From NCBI RefSeq assembly GCF_023062595.1, contig NZ_JALLAN010000005.1, forward strand, positions 264,967 to 328,966: a stretch of DNA of 64,000 nucleotides. Reading direction: 5' to 3'. Shown in pieces: positions 45,626 through 54,068 of this stretch. Each line of letters begins with the position of its first letter. The first letter of the stretch is position 1. The notes beneath the pieces are model-generated. The model saw nothing but the letters and a program-made list of their open reading frames with translations. It did not search any database and was not told the origin of the DNA. A program made the position numbers and the translations under genes. This DNA comes from Arthrobacter rhizosphaerae. Lineage in GTDB: Bacteria; Actinomycetota; Actinomycetes; Actinomycetales; Micrococcaceae.

Positions 45626-47185
45626 GTGACTTCCTCAGACAAGCCTCCGTATTACCTCACCACGGCCATCACGTACCCGAACGGGGTGCCGCACATCGGC
45701 CATGCCTACGAGTACATTGCCACCGACGCAATGGCCCGCTTCAAGCGGCTCGATGGCTATGACGTGATGTTCCTGACGGGCACGGATGAGCACGGTATGA
45801 AGATCGCCCAGACCGCGGAGAAGGAAGGCATCACTCCCAAGGAGCTGGTGGACAGGAACTCCGAGGTCTACAAGGGCGCCCACGCTGCCCTGGGGATCTC
45901 CTACGACCGGTTTATCCGCACCACCGATGCCGACCACTACGCAGCCTCCCAGGCAATCTGGAAGAAGATGGAAGCCAACGGCGACATCTACCTCTCCAAG
46001 TACGAGGGCTGGTACTCCGTCCGCGACGAAGCTTTTTACGTCGAGGACGACACCCTGGTGAAGGACGACGGGATCCGGTATTCCCGTGAGACCGATACCG
46101 AGGTCACCTGGACGGCGGAGGAGAGCTACTTCTTCCGGCTGTCGGCATACCAGGACAGGCTGCTGGCTCTCTACGAAGCCCAGCCGGAGTTCGGTGCACC
46201 GCAGTACCGCTTCAACGAGGTCATCAGCTTCGTCAAGCGCGGCCTGGAGGACCTCTCCATCAGCCGCACCACGTTTGACTGGGGTGTTCCAGTCCCCGGG
46301 AACGACAAGCACGTCATGTATGTGTGGGTGGATGCGCTGACCAACTACCTCACCGGAGTGGGTTACCCGGACGTGGAATCGGAGTCCTTCGGCAAGTTCT
46401 GGCCGGCGGATCTGCATATGATCGGCAAGGACATCAGCCGCTTCCACGCCATTTACTGGCCTGCTTTCCTGATGAGCGCGGGGTTGGAACTGCCCAAGCG
46501 GGTTATGATCCACGGCTTCCTGAACAACAACGGTGTCAAGATGTCCAAGTCCCTGGGCAATGTCGTGGCTCCGGCCGACTTCGTGGAGCAGTACGGACTC
46601 GATCAGGTGCGGTTCTTCTTCCTCCGGGAAGTGCCCTTTGGCGCCGACGGCAGCTACAGTCATGACGCAATCGTGGGACGCACCAACGCCGATCTGGCCA
46701 ACAATTTCGGCAACCTTGCGCAGCGCTCACTCTCCATGGTCGCGAAAAACTGCGGCGGCCAGGTTCCTGTTCCCGGTGAATTCACGGCCCAGGACGAGTC
46801 CTTGCTCAGCCAGGCCAACGGCTTGCTCGAAGCAGCCAGAACTGCCTTCGAGAAGCAGGAATTCAGTCGTGCACTGGAAGCTATCTGGGCCGTTCTTGGC
46901 GACACGAATGCCTACTTCGCCGAACAGGCGCCGTGGGTGCTGCGGAAGACCGACGTCGAACGCATGAACACCGTCCTTTACGTCACGCTGGAGGTGCTGC
47001 GCATTGTCTCCATACTGGTGCAGCCGGTAATGCCGACGGCTTCAGCCGCGTTGCTGGATACCCTCGGGCAGCAGGAGGGGGAAGCGCGTCAGTTCTCCGC
47101 CATCGCGACGCCGATCGTGTCCGGTACGGGCCTTCCCGCCCCGGCACCGGTGTTTCCGAAGTACGAAGAGCCTGCCGAAGTCTAG
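45626..47185 (+). CDS. metG: Methionyl-tRNA synthetase
   Basis: A 519-residue class I synthetase. The HIGH motif is [14 protein letters not shown] and the KMSKS motif [11 protein letters not shown]; the anticodon-binding helical domain follows. The zinc-knuckle Cys set of long MetRS is absent, as in the shorter actinobacterial type. There is no C-terminal EMAP-like domain. GTG 45626 gives the conserved N-terminus; an upstream TTG at 45593 is less likely. A palindromic repeat starts at the stop codon and may serve as terminator. Confidence 0.96.
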   Translation: MTSSDKPPYYLTTAITYPNGVPHIGHAYEYIATDAMARFKRLDGYDVMFLTGTDEHGMKIAQTAEKEGITPKELVDRNSEVYKGAHAALGISYDRFIRTTDADHYAASQAIWKKMEANGDIYLSKYEGWYSVRDEAFYVEDDTLVKDDGIRYSRETDTEVTWTAEESYFFRLSAYQDRLLALYEAQPEFGAPQYRFNEVISFVKRGLEDLSISRTTFDWGVPVPGNDKHVMYVWVDALTNYLTGVGYPDVESESFGKFWPADLHMIGKDISRFHAIYWPAFLMSAGLELPKRVMIHGFLNNNGVKMSKSLGNVVAPADFVEQYGLDQVRFFFLREVPFGADGSYSHDAIVGRTNADLANNFGNLAQRSLSMVAKNCGGQVPVPGEFTAQDESLLSQANGLLEAARTAFEKQEFSRALEAIWAVLGDTNAYFAEQAPWVLRKTDVERMNTVLYVTLEVLRIVSILVQPVMPTASAALLDTLGQQEGEARQFSAIATPIVSGTGLPAPAPVFPKYEEPAEV

Positions 47186-47288
47186 GACGCTCCCTCACCT
47201 TCCGCGGGTTTTGGGCGGACCCTCCCTCACTTGTTTGACACAAGTGAGGGAGGGTTTGCTGATTTAGTGCGGGAAGTGAGGGAGCGTC
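47186..47288. repeat. Nested palindromic repeat (ACCCTCCCTCAC family) between metG and a convergent gene
   Basis: Outer arms of 20 bases (47186-47205 and 47269-47288, both carrying CTCCCTCAC or its complement) enclose a perfect inner 15-bp stem ACCCTCCCTCACTTG (47219-47233) with loop TTTGACA and partner 47241-47255. The inner hairpin followed by TTTGCTGATTT could terminate both convergent genes. The core ACCCTCCCTCAC is shared with the array at 52690. Confidence 0.9.
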
Positions 47289-47305
47289 TATGGTTTCTTG
47301 CGGGA

Positions 47306-49783
47306 TCAGGTGGTGGCCAGTCCTTCCACAGGGGAGAGTCGGGCGGCCCGCCGTGCCGGCATAACCGATGCTAGCAAACCCGCGACGATCGCAACCCCGA
47401 AGACGGCAAACAGCTGGAGCCAGGGGACCACCGGGACTACGTCTGCCACACTGCCGAGGGCCGACTTGGCTCCGAGCCAGCCATAGACGATTCCCAGGAC
47501 TGTGCCCAGCACAGCTGCAACGCCTGCCACCAGCACTGCCTCGATGGCCAACATTCCCCGAAGCTGTCCTCGCGTCAGCCCAAGGGCACGCAGGAGCGAG
47601 TTCTCCCTGGTGCGCTCCAGTACGGACAGGGACAGGGTGTTTGCCACGCCGATCAGGGCGATGACCACCGCCACGCCCAGCAGACCGGTAACCACCAGCA
47701 GGAGGACATCTATGATTTCGTTGAAAGTGGCCCGTTCAATCGCCGCGCCACTCACGGACGCTGCAGGTACCTTCAGGGCTGTCGCCACAGACTGCTGGAC
47801 GTCCCGAACTGCATCCCCGGTGATCTCCTTATCCAGCAGGAGCCACAGGGCCGCACCGCCACCCCTCGCCGGACCATTGATGGAAAGGCCCGGGACTGAA
47901 GCGCCCGGGACCAAAGACAAAGTGGTGCTGTCGATGAGGGGTGACATGTTGCGGGTCTTGAGCACCACCGGTTCAAGCTGGAGCGTGCTTCCGCCCACGG
48001 TCATGGTTACGGAGGTTGCCGGTGAGCCCTCGGGAAGGTAGATTTTGCCGGCCTCCGGCCTCAACGTCGAATCCCGCAACACGCCGGCGTCGGAGGCTGC
48101 CAGGGAGTACACGGGAACGTCGGCGCCGTCGAGCCTGACTGTCCCGGCTTCCGGCAACACCGCAGCAGCCTCCACTCCGTGGATCCTCTGGACGTCTTCA
48201 ATCTGGCTCTGTGGCGACTCCGCGGAAGAAAGTACAGCCATGTCCACGGGGTAGTTCTGGGCCAGGACCTGGTCAAAGGCGAGGCGGGCTGACGACGCCC
48301 CCGTCATCATTAAGGCCACCAGGGTGACGCCGATCAGGAGTGCTGCCGCTGTTACTGACGTTCGTCCCGGGTTTCTGACGGCGTTGCGGGCAGCGAGCTG
48401 GCCGGGCACCCCGGAAGAAGCGGCCAGCCGACCCGCAAACGCCACGAGCTGCGGCACGAAGAGGGTGGCGCACAGCAGCACTCCCAGAAAGGACAATGCG
48501 CCGCCGGCCAGAGCTATGAGCAGTTGATTGCTCCAAGCCCCGAGTCCCAAGGCCGCAGCCCCGCCCAAAAGAGCCAATAATCCTCCGACGAGACGAAGAC
48601 GGCCTTTGGGGTTCCCTAACGCTGCCGGGTCAGCAGGGCGGAGGGCGGCAAGGGGTGCCACAGCTGTCGCTGCCCGCGCAGGGACAAGGGCGGCGATGAC
48701 GGTCAGAAGCATTCCTACGGCCAACCCTGTAATGATGGCCGAGGGTGGTATGGAGAGCGTGGCAAAAGCCCTGTCAGGCTGGCTCTTGGCCCAGGCGATG
48801 AGCGCGGACATGAGTCCAGCACCGGCCAGAACTCCTGCCGCCGAAGAAACCGCTCCAACAAGCAGCGCCTCCAACAGAACAGACCCGCGGACCTGGGACC
48901 GGCCCGCACCGAGGCACCGCAGCAGGGCAAGCTCACGGGTGCGTTGGGCCACCAGCACGGCAAAAGTGTTGCTGACAACCAGCGCCGACACGACCAGTGC
49001 CACCCCTGCGAATGCCAGCAGGATCACCGTCAGCTCGTCCTTGCCTGAGCTGAACTGCGCCACCTGGTAGGTCACCTGTTCCGTGGCCGTCCGCAGCACG
49101 GCGTCGCCCGCTCCCGCGTTTGCGAGCGCAGCCGCAAGTTGCTCCTTAGCTGCTGCATCGCCGTCGCCGGCCAGTACGACCTGGATCGCTTCCAGGCTTT
49201 GCCCATCGCCGGCAAGAGTGCTGACTGCGGGCGTCTGGGCCAACAACTGGGGAAGGGTGGACGCGAAGGGATCGTTGCTGGGGACCAGGACTCCGGTGAC
49301 GGTCAGGGACACTACGGTGGAACCGTCACCGGCTTTGAGTTTGAGTTGCTGGCCGATTTCCAGGCCGTAGCGTGTGACTGTGTCCGCATCGACGGCAACT
49401 TCACTCGCTGTCTGTGGGTAGCGGCCGGTCTCAAGAATTGAAGGTTCCAGAGCGTCGGGGGCAAGATTCCGGACGCGTCCGGACACTTCGTCTCCTCCGA
49501 CGGCGAATGCAGCGAAGGCTGTCTGCTGACCGTAGACAGCCGAAACACCAGCAAGGCCACTGACGGATGCGATGGCTTCCTGCTCCAGGGGAGCTGTGCC
49601 AGGGGAAGCGATGAGATCAGCCTTGCGGTAGGTCTCGCCCACGCTGGCACCCAGGGACGCCTGGGTGCTCGCGCTTACCATAAGCGTGGTGGAGAGGAAG
49701 GCAACGGACAACATCACGGCAAGCCCGACGGCGATAAAGCGCCTGGCATGCGTAGTGAGTTGGGAGAGTGCAACACGGAGCAT
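47306..49783 (-). CDS. ABC transporter permease, FtsX/MacB family (duplicated)
   Basis: An 825-residue permease with two FtsX modules. After an N-terminal helix (FIAVGLAVMLSVAFLSTTLMV) and an extracytoplasmic MacB-like domain come three helices with the RTRELALLRCLGAGRSQVRG coupling segment; a second extracytoplasmic domain and three helices with RTRENSLLRALGLTRGQLRG follow. It pairs with the ATPase ending 2 bases upstream, and with the two-component system further upstream. Likely exports a lipid-like or antibiotic molecule, or responds to envelope stress; this is inferred from family. Confidence 0.9.
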   Translation of the reverse strand: MLRVALSQLTTHARRFIAVGLAVMLSVAFLSTTLMVSASTQASLGASVGETYRKADLIASPGTAPLEQEAIASVSGLAGVSAVYGQQTAFAAFAVGGDEVSGRVRNLAPDALEPSILETGRYPQTASEVAVDADTVTRYGLEIGQQLKLKAGDGSTVVSLTVTGVLVPSNDPFASTLPQLLAQTPAVSTLAGDGQSLEAIQVVLAGDGDAAAKEQLAAALANAGAGDAVLRTATEQVTYQVAQFSSGKDELTVILLAFAGVALVVSALVVSNTFAVLVAQRTRELALLRCLGAGRSQVRGSVLLEALLVGAVSSAAGVLAGAGLMSALIAWAKSQPDRAFATLSIPPSAIITGLAVGMLLTVIAALVPARAATAVAPLAALRPADPAALGNPKGRLRLVGGLLALLGGAAALGLGAWSNQLLIALAGGALSFLGVLLCATLFVPQLVAFAGRLAASSGVPGQLAARNAVRNPGRTSVTAAALLIGVTLVALMMTGASSARLAFDQVLAQNYPVDMAVLSSAESPQSQIEDVQRIHGVEAAAVLPEAGTVRLDGADVPVYSLAASDAGVLRDSTLRPEAGKIYLPEGSPATSVTMTVGGSTLQLEPVVLKTRNMSPLIDSTTLSLVPGASVPGLSINGPARGGGAALWLLLDKEITGDAVRDVQQSVATALKVPAASVSGAAIERATFNEIIDVLLLVVTGLLGVAVVIALIGVANTLSLSVLERTRENSLLRALGLTRGQLRGMLAIEAVLVAGVAAVLGTVLGIVYGWLGAKSALGSVADVVPVVPWLQLFAVFGVAIVAGLLASVMPARRAARLSPVEGLATT

Positions 49784-49785
49784 GA

Positions 49786-50556
49786 CTACGCCCCCAGCTT
49801 GCCGAGAGCAACAAGGACGCTCTCAGTGGTGGGGTTCCGCAGTTCGCCCACCAGCCCGCCGTCGCTCATTAGCACAACGCGGTCGGCGTAGCTGGCCGCC
49901 ACGGGATCATGGGTCACCATGATGATCGTCTGGCCCATCTCCCGGCTGCTCCGGCGAAGCAGCGCCAGGACCTCCCCGCCAGACTTTGAATCCAGATTCC
50001 CGGTGGGTTCATCTCCGAAGATGACGTCCGGACGGGTCAGCAGCGCCCGGGCGACCGCAACGCGTTGTTGCTGCCCGCCTGACAATTCGTGCGGACGATG
50101 GGAGAGACGGTCCTTGAGTCCGAGAGTGGCCACTACTTCCGTGAACCACATCGCGTCAGTCTTGGCTCCGGCGAGCGCCAGTGGCAGGGTGATGTTCTGT
50201 TCTGCCGTCAGGGTGGGGACCAGGTTGAAGGCCTGGAAAACGAAGCCGATCCGTTCCCTGCGGAGGGTGGTGAGTTGCTTGTCGTTGAGTCCGGTGATTT
50301 CGGTGCCGCCCACGGTGATCCTGCCTTCGTCGGCGGTGTCCAACCCGGCGAGGCAATGCATGAGGGTTGATTTTCCGGATCCGGAGGGGCCCATGATGGC
50401 TGTGAATTTCCCGGTTTCAAAACTCACGCTGACGTTCCGGAGGGCCATTACCCGGGTGTCAGCGCGGCCGTAGCCCTTGGAGAGTGAGAAGGCTTCGACG
50501 GCGGATGGGGCGGTGATGCTGTTGCCGGATTGGGGGAGTTGCACGGAAGTTGTCAT
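49786..50556 (-). CDS. ABC transporter ATP-binding protein (MacB/LolD-like)
   Basis: A 256-residue ATPase: Walker A GPSGSGKSTL, Q-loop FVFQAFNLVPTLTAEQN, signature LSGGQQQRVAVARALL, Walker B VIFGDEPTGNLD, His switch VTHDP. It drives the downstream permease (gap 2 bp). It lies 99 bp downstream of the response regulator on the same strand, fitting a sensor-regulator-transporter module. Confidence 0.93.
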   Translation of the reverse strand: MTTSVQLPQSGNSITAPSAVEAFSLSKGYGRADTRVMALRNVSVSFETGKFTAIMGPSGSGKSTLMHCLAGLDTADEGRITVGGTEITGLNDKQLTTLRRERIGFVFQAFNLVPTLTAEQNITLPLALAGAKTDAMWFTEVVATLGLKDRLSHRPHELSGGQQQRVAVARALLTRPDVIFGDEPTGNLDSKSGGEVLALLRRSSREMGQTIIMVTHDPVAASYADRVVLMSDGGLVGELRNPTTESVLVALGKLGA

Positions 50557-50655
50557 GCTTCCACGCTATTGAGGGAAAGCGGCTCAGGCCGTCGTGCCCA
50601 GGGCTGGTCAATCCGACGGGTTCCTCATACCGGGGGAGGAGACCGCCGTCGTTAT

Positions 50656-51432
50656 CTATGCGCCGGGAGTGACCACGCCTGTCTCGTAGGCTATGACCAC
50701 AATCTGTACGCGGTCCCGTGCATTCAGTTTCGCGAGGATATGGCCCACATGCGTCTTGACCGTGGCTTCCGACAGAAAGAGCCCCGCAGCGATCTCGGGA
50801 TTGGACTGGCCCTGGGCAATAAGTTCGAAAACTTCGCGCTCGCGGGCGGTAAGGCGTTCGACGGCGGCGCTGTGCTGCGCCTGCTCAGGCCCCTGGGTCC
50901 GAAGCAGCGGGGCGACGTGATCCAACAGCCGCCGTGTGGTGGACGGCGCCACTACGGCATCACCTCGATGCACAGTCCTGATGGCGTTCAACAGCTCCTC
51001 TGGGGGTGCGTCTTTCAGGAGGAAACCGCTGGCTCCGGCCTGAATAGCAGCCAAGGCGTATTCGTCCAGGTCGAATGTCGTCAACACGACGATTTTAATG
51101 TCAGCCCGTCTGGAGCCGGTGGGTGCAGCGGCCGCCTGCTCCAGGAGCCGGGCAGTTGCCTCTATCCCGTCCATCCCTGGCATCCTGACATCCATGAGCA
51201 CGACGTCGGCCACGGTGGCGTTGAGCGACTGGATGGCCTCGATACCGTTGCCGGCTTCAACCACCACTTGCAAGTCAGGCTGGGAATTGATGAGCATACC
51301 GAAGCCCGAACGGACCAGCCGCTGGTCATCCACCAGGGCCACCCTGATCACATCCGGTGCAGCCACTGGCGTGGTTACCATTTCCATCCTGGAATCAGAC
51401 ATGGGAGGAACGCTTTCCTGATCGCGGGTCAT
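50656..51432 (-). CDS. NarL/LuxR-family response regulator
   Basis: A 258-residue response regulator. The receiver domain (about 28-150) has VALVDDQ and phospho-acceptor Asp81 (VVLMDVRMPGMDG); the C-terminal LuxR helix-turn-helix reads LTAREREVFELIAQGQSN and ATVKTHVGHILAKL. GGAGG lies 10 bases before ATG 51432, inside the end of the kinase gene. It probably activates the ABC transporter genes just downstream. Confidence 0.93.
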   Translation of the reverse strand: MTRDQESVPPMSDSRMEMVTTPVAAPDVIRVALVDDQRLVRSGFGMLINSQPDLQVVVEAGNGIEAIQSLNATVADVVLMDVRMPGMDGIEATARLLEQAAAAPTGSRRADIKIVVLTTFDLDEYALAAIQAGASGFLLKDAPPEELLNAIRTVHRGDAVVAPSTTRRLLDHVAPLLRTQGPEQAQHSAAVERLTAREREVFELIAQGQSNPEIAAGLFLSEATVKTHVGHILAKLNARDRVQIVVIAYETGVVTPGA

Positions 51433-51436
51433 GGGG

Positions 51437-52618
51437 CTACGCCTCCGTGTAGGGGATGAATGCGGAAACCCGGAAGCCGCCACCGGAAGCGGGGCCGGCC
51501 TCCAGTGAACCATCGTAAAGGCTGATCCGTTCGCCCATGCCGTGCAGGCCGTTGCCATCCCCGGTGGTGGTATCGGCAGTAGCTCCATGACCGTCGTCGG
51601 TCACTTCCAGCCTGAGCCCCGACGACTGCCACCGCATCGAAGCGTTTGCTTTGGCATGTGACCCAGCATGCTTGAGTACATTGGTGAGGGCTTCCTGGAG
51701 TACCCGATACGCGGTGAGCTCAGCACCGGAGGGCAAGTCGCGGCGGGGTGTTCCGCTCTGTTCGAATCTCAGAGGCAGGCCCGCAGCGCGGAATCCCAGG
51801 AGGAGTTCGTCCAGATCCGCCAGGCCGGGGAGTGGCCGCGTCGAGGCTTGTTCGTCGCTTCGGAGCACTCCCAGCAGCCGGCGCATCTCATTTAGCGAAC
51901 TGCGTCCGGCGGAGGCGATCGTCTCGAGCGTCTCCGTAGCGATTCTCGGGTCGGAAGCGGCGGCGTAGCGCCCGCCGTCGGCCTGGGTAATGATTACGGA
52001 AAGCGAATGAGCCACGATGTCGTGCATTTCACGCGCAATATGGGAACGTTCGTCGGCCGCTGCCAGCAACCGTTCCTGGTGCTGTTCAATCTCCAGACGG
52101 CGGGTCCGGTCCTCGAGCGCCTGCAGTTGCAGCCGCCGCACGCGCGTAAGGTCGCCCAGAGTCCAGCTGACCACCACAAGCATCCAGATCAGGACCGTAT
52201 AGAGAACCCCAATACTCAGGCCCAGAATGCCGGATTCCGAGGGGCTGGTGAAGTACCGGGTGGTGAGCATGACACCGCCCACCAGGCCGAGCGCCAGCAC
52301 AGAGCGGCTCGCCCAAGCCGGACCGTAGGCAGCCACGGCATAGATAACCAGCGGAACAGCAAGCTGGCCGACCACCGGCTCCACTGCGAAAGCCCACTGC
52401 ACCAGGCATACGACGGCGATCGCGCCCGCCGCGGCCACCGGCCGCGTGCGGCGCCATGCCAAGGGGATCAGGAGGCTGCAGGACAACAAAAATAGCAGCG
52501 GCCGGTCCGCGACCAGGTAAACCGGACCGAAGGCAAGAAACAGCAGGCCCGTGGCAACGAGGTCCACTTTGAATGGGTTGTTCCGGACCCAGCTGTAAAG
52601 AGCGTGACGTTTATCCAC
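51437..52618 (-). CDS. Sensor histidine kinase (HisKA_3 / DesK-NarX type)
   Basis: A 393-residue membrane kinase. About five to six N-terminal helices (residues 18-155) form a sensor with almost no extracytoplasmic part, followed by a coiled linker (DRTRRLEIEQHQERLLAAADE) and the HisKA_3 box REMHDIVAHSLSV with His199. The ATP-binding domain has TNVLKHAGS, DDGHGA and GNGLHGMGERI. It phosphorylates the adjacent response regulator (4-bp gap). The signal is unknown; kinases of this architecture beside ABC exporters often sense envelope-active compounds. Confidence 0.92.
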   Translation of the reverse strand: MDKRHALYSWVRNNPFKVDLVATGLLFLAFGPVYLVADRPLLFLLSCSLLIPLAWRRTRPVAAAGAIAVVCLVQWAFAVEPVVGQLAVPLVIYAVAAYGPAWASRSVLALGLVGGVMLTTRYFTSPSESGILGLSIGVLYTVLIWMLVVVSWTLGDLTRVRRLQLQALEDRTRRLEIEQHQERLLAAADERSHIAREMHDIVAHSLSVIITQADGGRYAAASDPRIATETLETIASAGRSSLNEMRRLLGVLRSDEQASTRPLPGLADLDELLLGFRAAGLPLRFEQSGTPRRDLPSGAELTAYRVLQEALTNVLKHAGSHAKANASMRWQSSGLRLEVTDDGHGATADTTTGDGNGLHGMGERISLYDGSLEAGPASGGGFRVSAFIPYTEA

Positions 52619-52689
52619 TGTGAAACTCTATTTCCTCGGCAGGTCCGGGGCGTCATACCGTGGTTGGACATTTCCGGTTTTCCACCATG

Positions 52690-52887
52690 ACCCTCCCTCA
52701 CATTTCGCGGGTTTTTTGGGGACCCTCCCTCACGTCTCGCAGGTTTTTTGGGGACCCTCCCTCACTTGTGGGACAGAGGTGAGGGAGGGTTTGTGTTTTG
52801 ACCGCGAAAGGTGAGGGAGGGTTTGTGTTTTGACCGCGAAAGGTGAGGGAGGGTTTGTGTTTTGACCGCGAAAGGTGAGGGAGGGTT
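52690..52887. repeat. Head-to-head tandem array of a 32-bp palindromic repeat
   Basis: ACCCTCCCTCAC occurs at 52690, 52722 and 52754 (period exactly 32), then its complement GTGAGGGAGGGT at 52779, 52811, 52843 and 52875 (period exactly 32). The right-hand units are identical and end GACCGCGAAAG; the left ones are diverged (TTTCGCGGG, TCTCGCAGG). The centre is near 52772. The single strand could form several alternative long hairpins. There are no unique spacers, so it is not a CRISPR array. It lies between the histidine kinase start and the surface protein gene. Confidence 0.92.
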
Positions 52888-53187
52888 TGCCTCATGAGTC
52901 ACAGCGGTACCAAGTAGGGGCGCGTACCCGAGTGAGTGACGTGCTGCGGAACCAAGTACTCGAGGTTCACGAGTCTTCGAATTAACGCGTACCGGCTACT
53001 CGGGATTATTAGATGGCGCAAATTTAGCCTGAAAAGGCAAAGCGAACTGATGGCACTTTCTGGGGAGTAACTGTCACTATTCATTTCGCTGTTGAGGTCT
53101 CAAATAGGTTATTCATTCCTGGTCTCGAAGACGGTTACTCCGCAAAGTCTGGTCGGTTCGAATCGGATTTGGTATGGAGGGACCGAA
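52888..53187. other. 300-bp A+T-richer leader region upstream of the surface protein gene
   Basis: The stretch is visibly less G+C-rich than its surroundings and holds no supported ORF. It contains a GCCT-GAAA-AGGC mini-hairpin (53027-53038) and a perfect inverted repeat TTGAG-GT-CTCAA (53092-53103). No clear promoter or known riboswitch was identified, but the length and composition suggest a long regulated 5' leader. Confidence 0.4.
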
Positions 53188-53979
53188 ATGAAACGAACTA
53201 TTGCCACCCTTGGGGTCCTTGGCCTCGGATTAATGGGGGCCACCGTTGCCGCGAATGCTGCTCCGCCGGACAACACGAATGATGACAAAAAGATCAGTAT
53301 CTGCCACGCCACCGGTTCAGCAGATAATCCGTATCTCTTTGAGACCATTAATCTAAACGCGCTGGGCGCCCATGTTGGTGACACCTTAGATATTGTCCCG
53401 GCGAACTCCGGGACTCATATGCCGAACGGCCAGAACCTGACGCCAGAGAACATCGCACTCCTGGCTAACAAGTGCTTGCAGCCCACGGTGGAGCCAACTG
53501 TCGAGCCCACCGTTGAGCCCACCGTTGAACCAACTGTTGAACCGACCGTTGAACCAACTGTTGAACCGACCGTTGAACCAACTGTTGAACCGACTGTTGA
53601 ACCGACGGTGGAGCCAACCGTTGAACCGACGGTGGAGCCGACCGTGCAGCCGACAGAAACAGCGACGCCGACAGAAACAGCGACGCCGACAGAAACAGCG
53701 ACGCCGACAGAAACAGCGACGCCGACAGAAACCTCAACCGCCACAAAATCTTCAACACCGACGGCGACGGTAACGACGACTCCAGCCGGCGCGGGCACGG
53801 GCACGACTGTAGTGAAGGACACGGTGAGCCAGAGGGGCTATAACGTCCAGACAGCTGCTGGTGGGAAGACCGTTGCGGGCATCCCCACCTGGCTCACTGG
53901 ACTGACCGGCCTACTGACCACTGTGGCAGCGCTTGTGCTCTGGAGAAGCGGAGCCAGGGCCAGGGGAGCCCACAGCTAG
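53188..53979 (+). CDS. Repeat-rich cell-surface protein, probable sortase substrate
   Basis: A 263-residue secreted protein: signal peptide (1-24, ending ATVAANA), an N-terminal domain of about 70 residues starting KKISICHATGSADNPY with a Cys pair (ICHATG and NKCL), then 13 TVEP units and one TVQP, four TETATP units, a Ser/Thr linker, and a C-terminus with GYNVQTAAGG (VQTAA at 220-224), a hydrophobic segment (about 231-252) and a basic tail (WRSGARARGAHS). This is the layout of a wall-anchored protein whose sorting motif deviates from LPxTG. A sortase gene follows. ATG 53188 has GGAGG 7 bases upstream. Confidence 0.8.
   Translation: MKRTIATLGVLGLGLMGATVAANAAPPDNTNDDKKISICHATGSADNPYLFETINLNALGAHVGDTLDIVPANSGTHMPNGQNLTPENIALLANKCLQPTVEPTVEPTVEPTVEPTVEPTVEPTVEPTVEPTVEPTVEPTVEPTVEPTVEPTVQPTETATPTETATPTETATPTETATPTETSTATKSSTPTATVTTTPAGAGTGTTVVKDTVSQRGYNVQTAAGGKTVAGIPTWLTGLTGLLTTVAALVLWRSGARARGAHS
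53483..53742 (+). repeat. 12-bp (TVEP) and 18-bp (TETATP) coding tandem repeats
   Basis: Thirteen 12-bp units encode TVEP (from about 53485 to 53640) with silent codon variation, followed by one TVQP and four identical 18-bp units encoding TETATP. All units are multiples of three, so length variation would stay in frame. The stalk is Pro/Thr-rich, apt for spanning the cell wall. Confidence 0.9.
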
Positions 53980-54000
53980 GCAGAAACCCAGGCAGACAGT

Positions 54001-54042
54001 AAGGGCGGGTGCCACGAAAAAGTATTCGTGGCAGCCGCCCTT
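54001..54042 (+). terminator. Strong hairpin between the surface protein and sortase genes
   Basis: An 18-bp stem with one mismatch (54001-54018 with 54025-54042; AAGGGCGG...CCGCCCTT) and a 6-base loop lies 21 bp after the surface protein stop and 26 bp before the sortase start. No U-run follows. It may reduce or stabilise expression of one gene relative to the other. Confidence 0.55.
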
Positions 54043-54068
54043 CCACTTCCGGATTCCAGGAGTACCCC

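Noticed and set aside
52690..52887. Regularly spaced 32-bp repeats resembling a CRISPR array
   Set aside because: The period equals the repeat itself; there are no unique spacers, the orientation flips in the middle, and no cas genes are present.
52698..52895. Small minus-strand ORF across the repeat array
   Set aside because: Its product is only the repeat translated in a shifting frame (PSLTFRG-like units), with no start signal and no other support.
53015..53060. Resemblance to the core of a c-di-GMP-I riboswitch (GCAAA segments around a GAAA-loop hairpin)
   Set aside because: Only one short arm fits; the second stem with its conserved receptor and the full GACGCAAAGC segment are missing. 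A covariance search would be needed.
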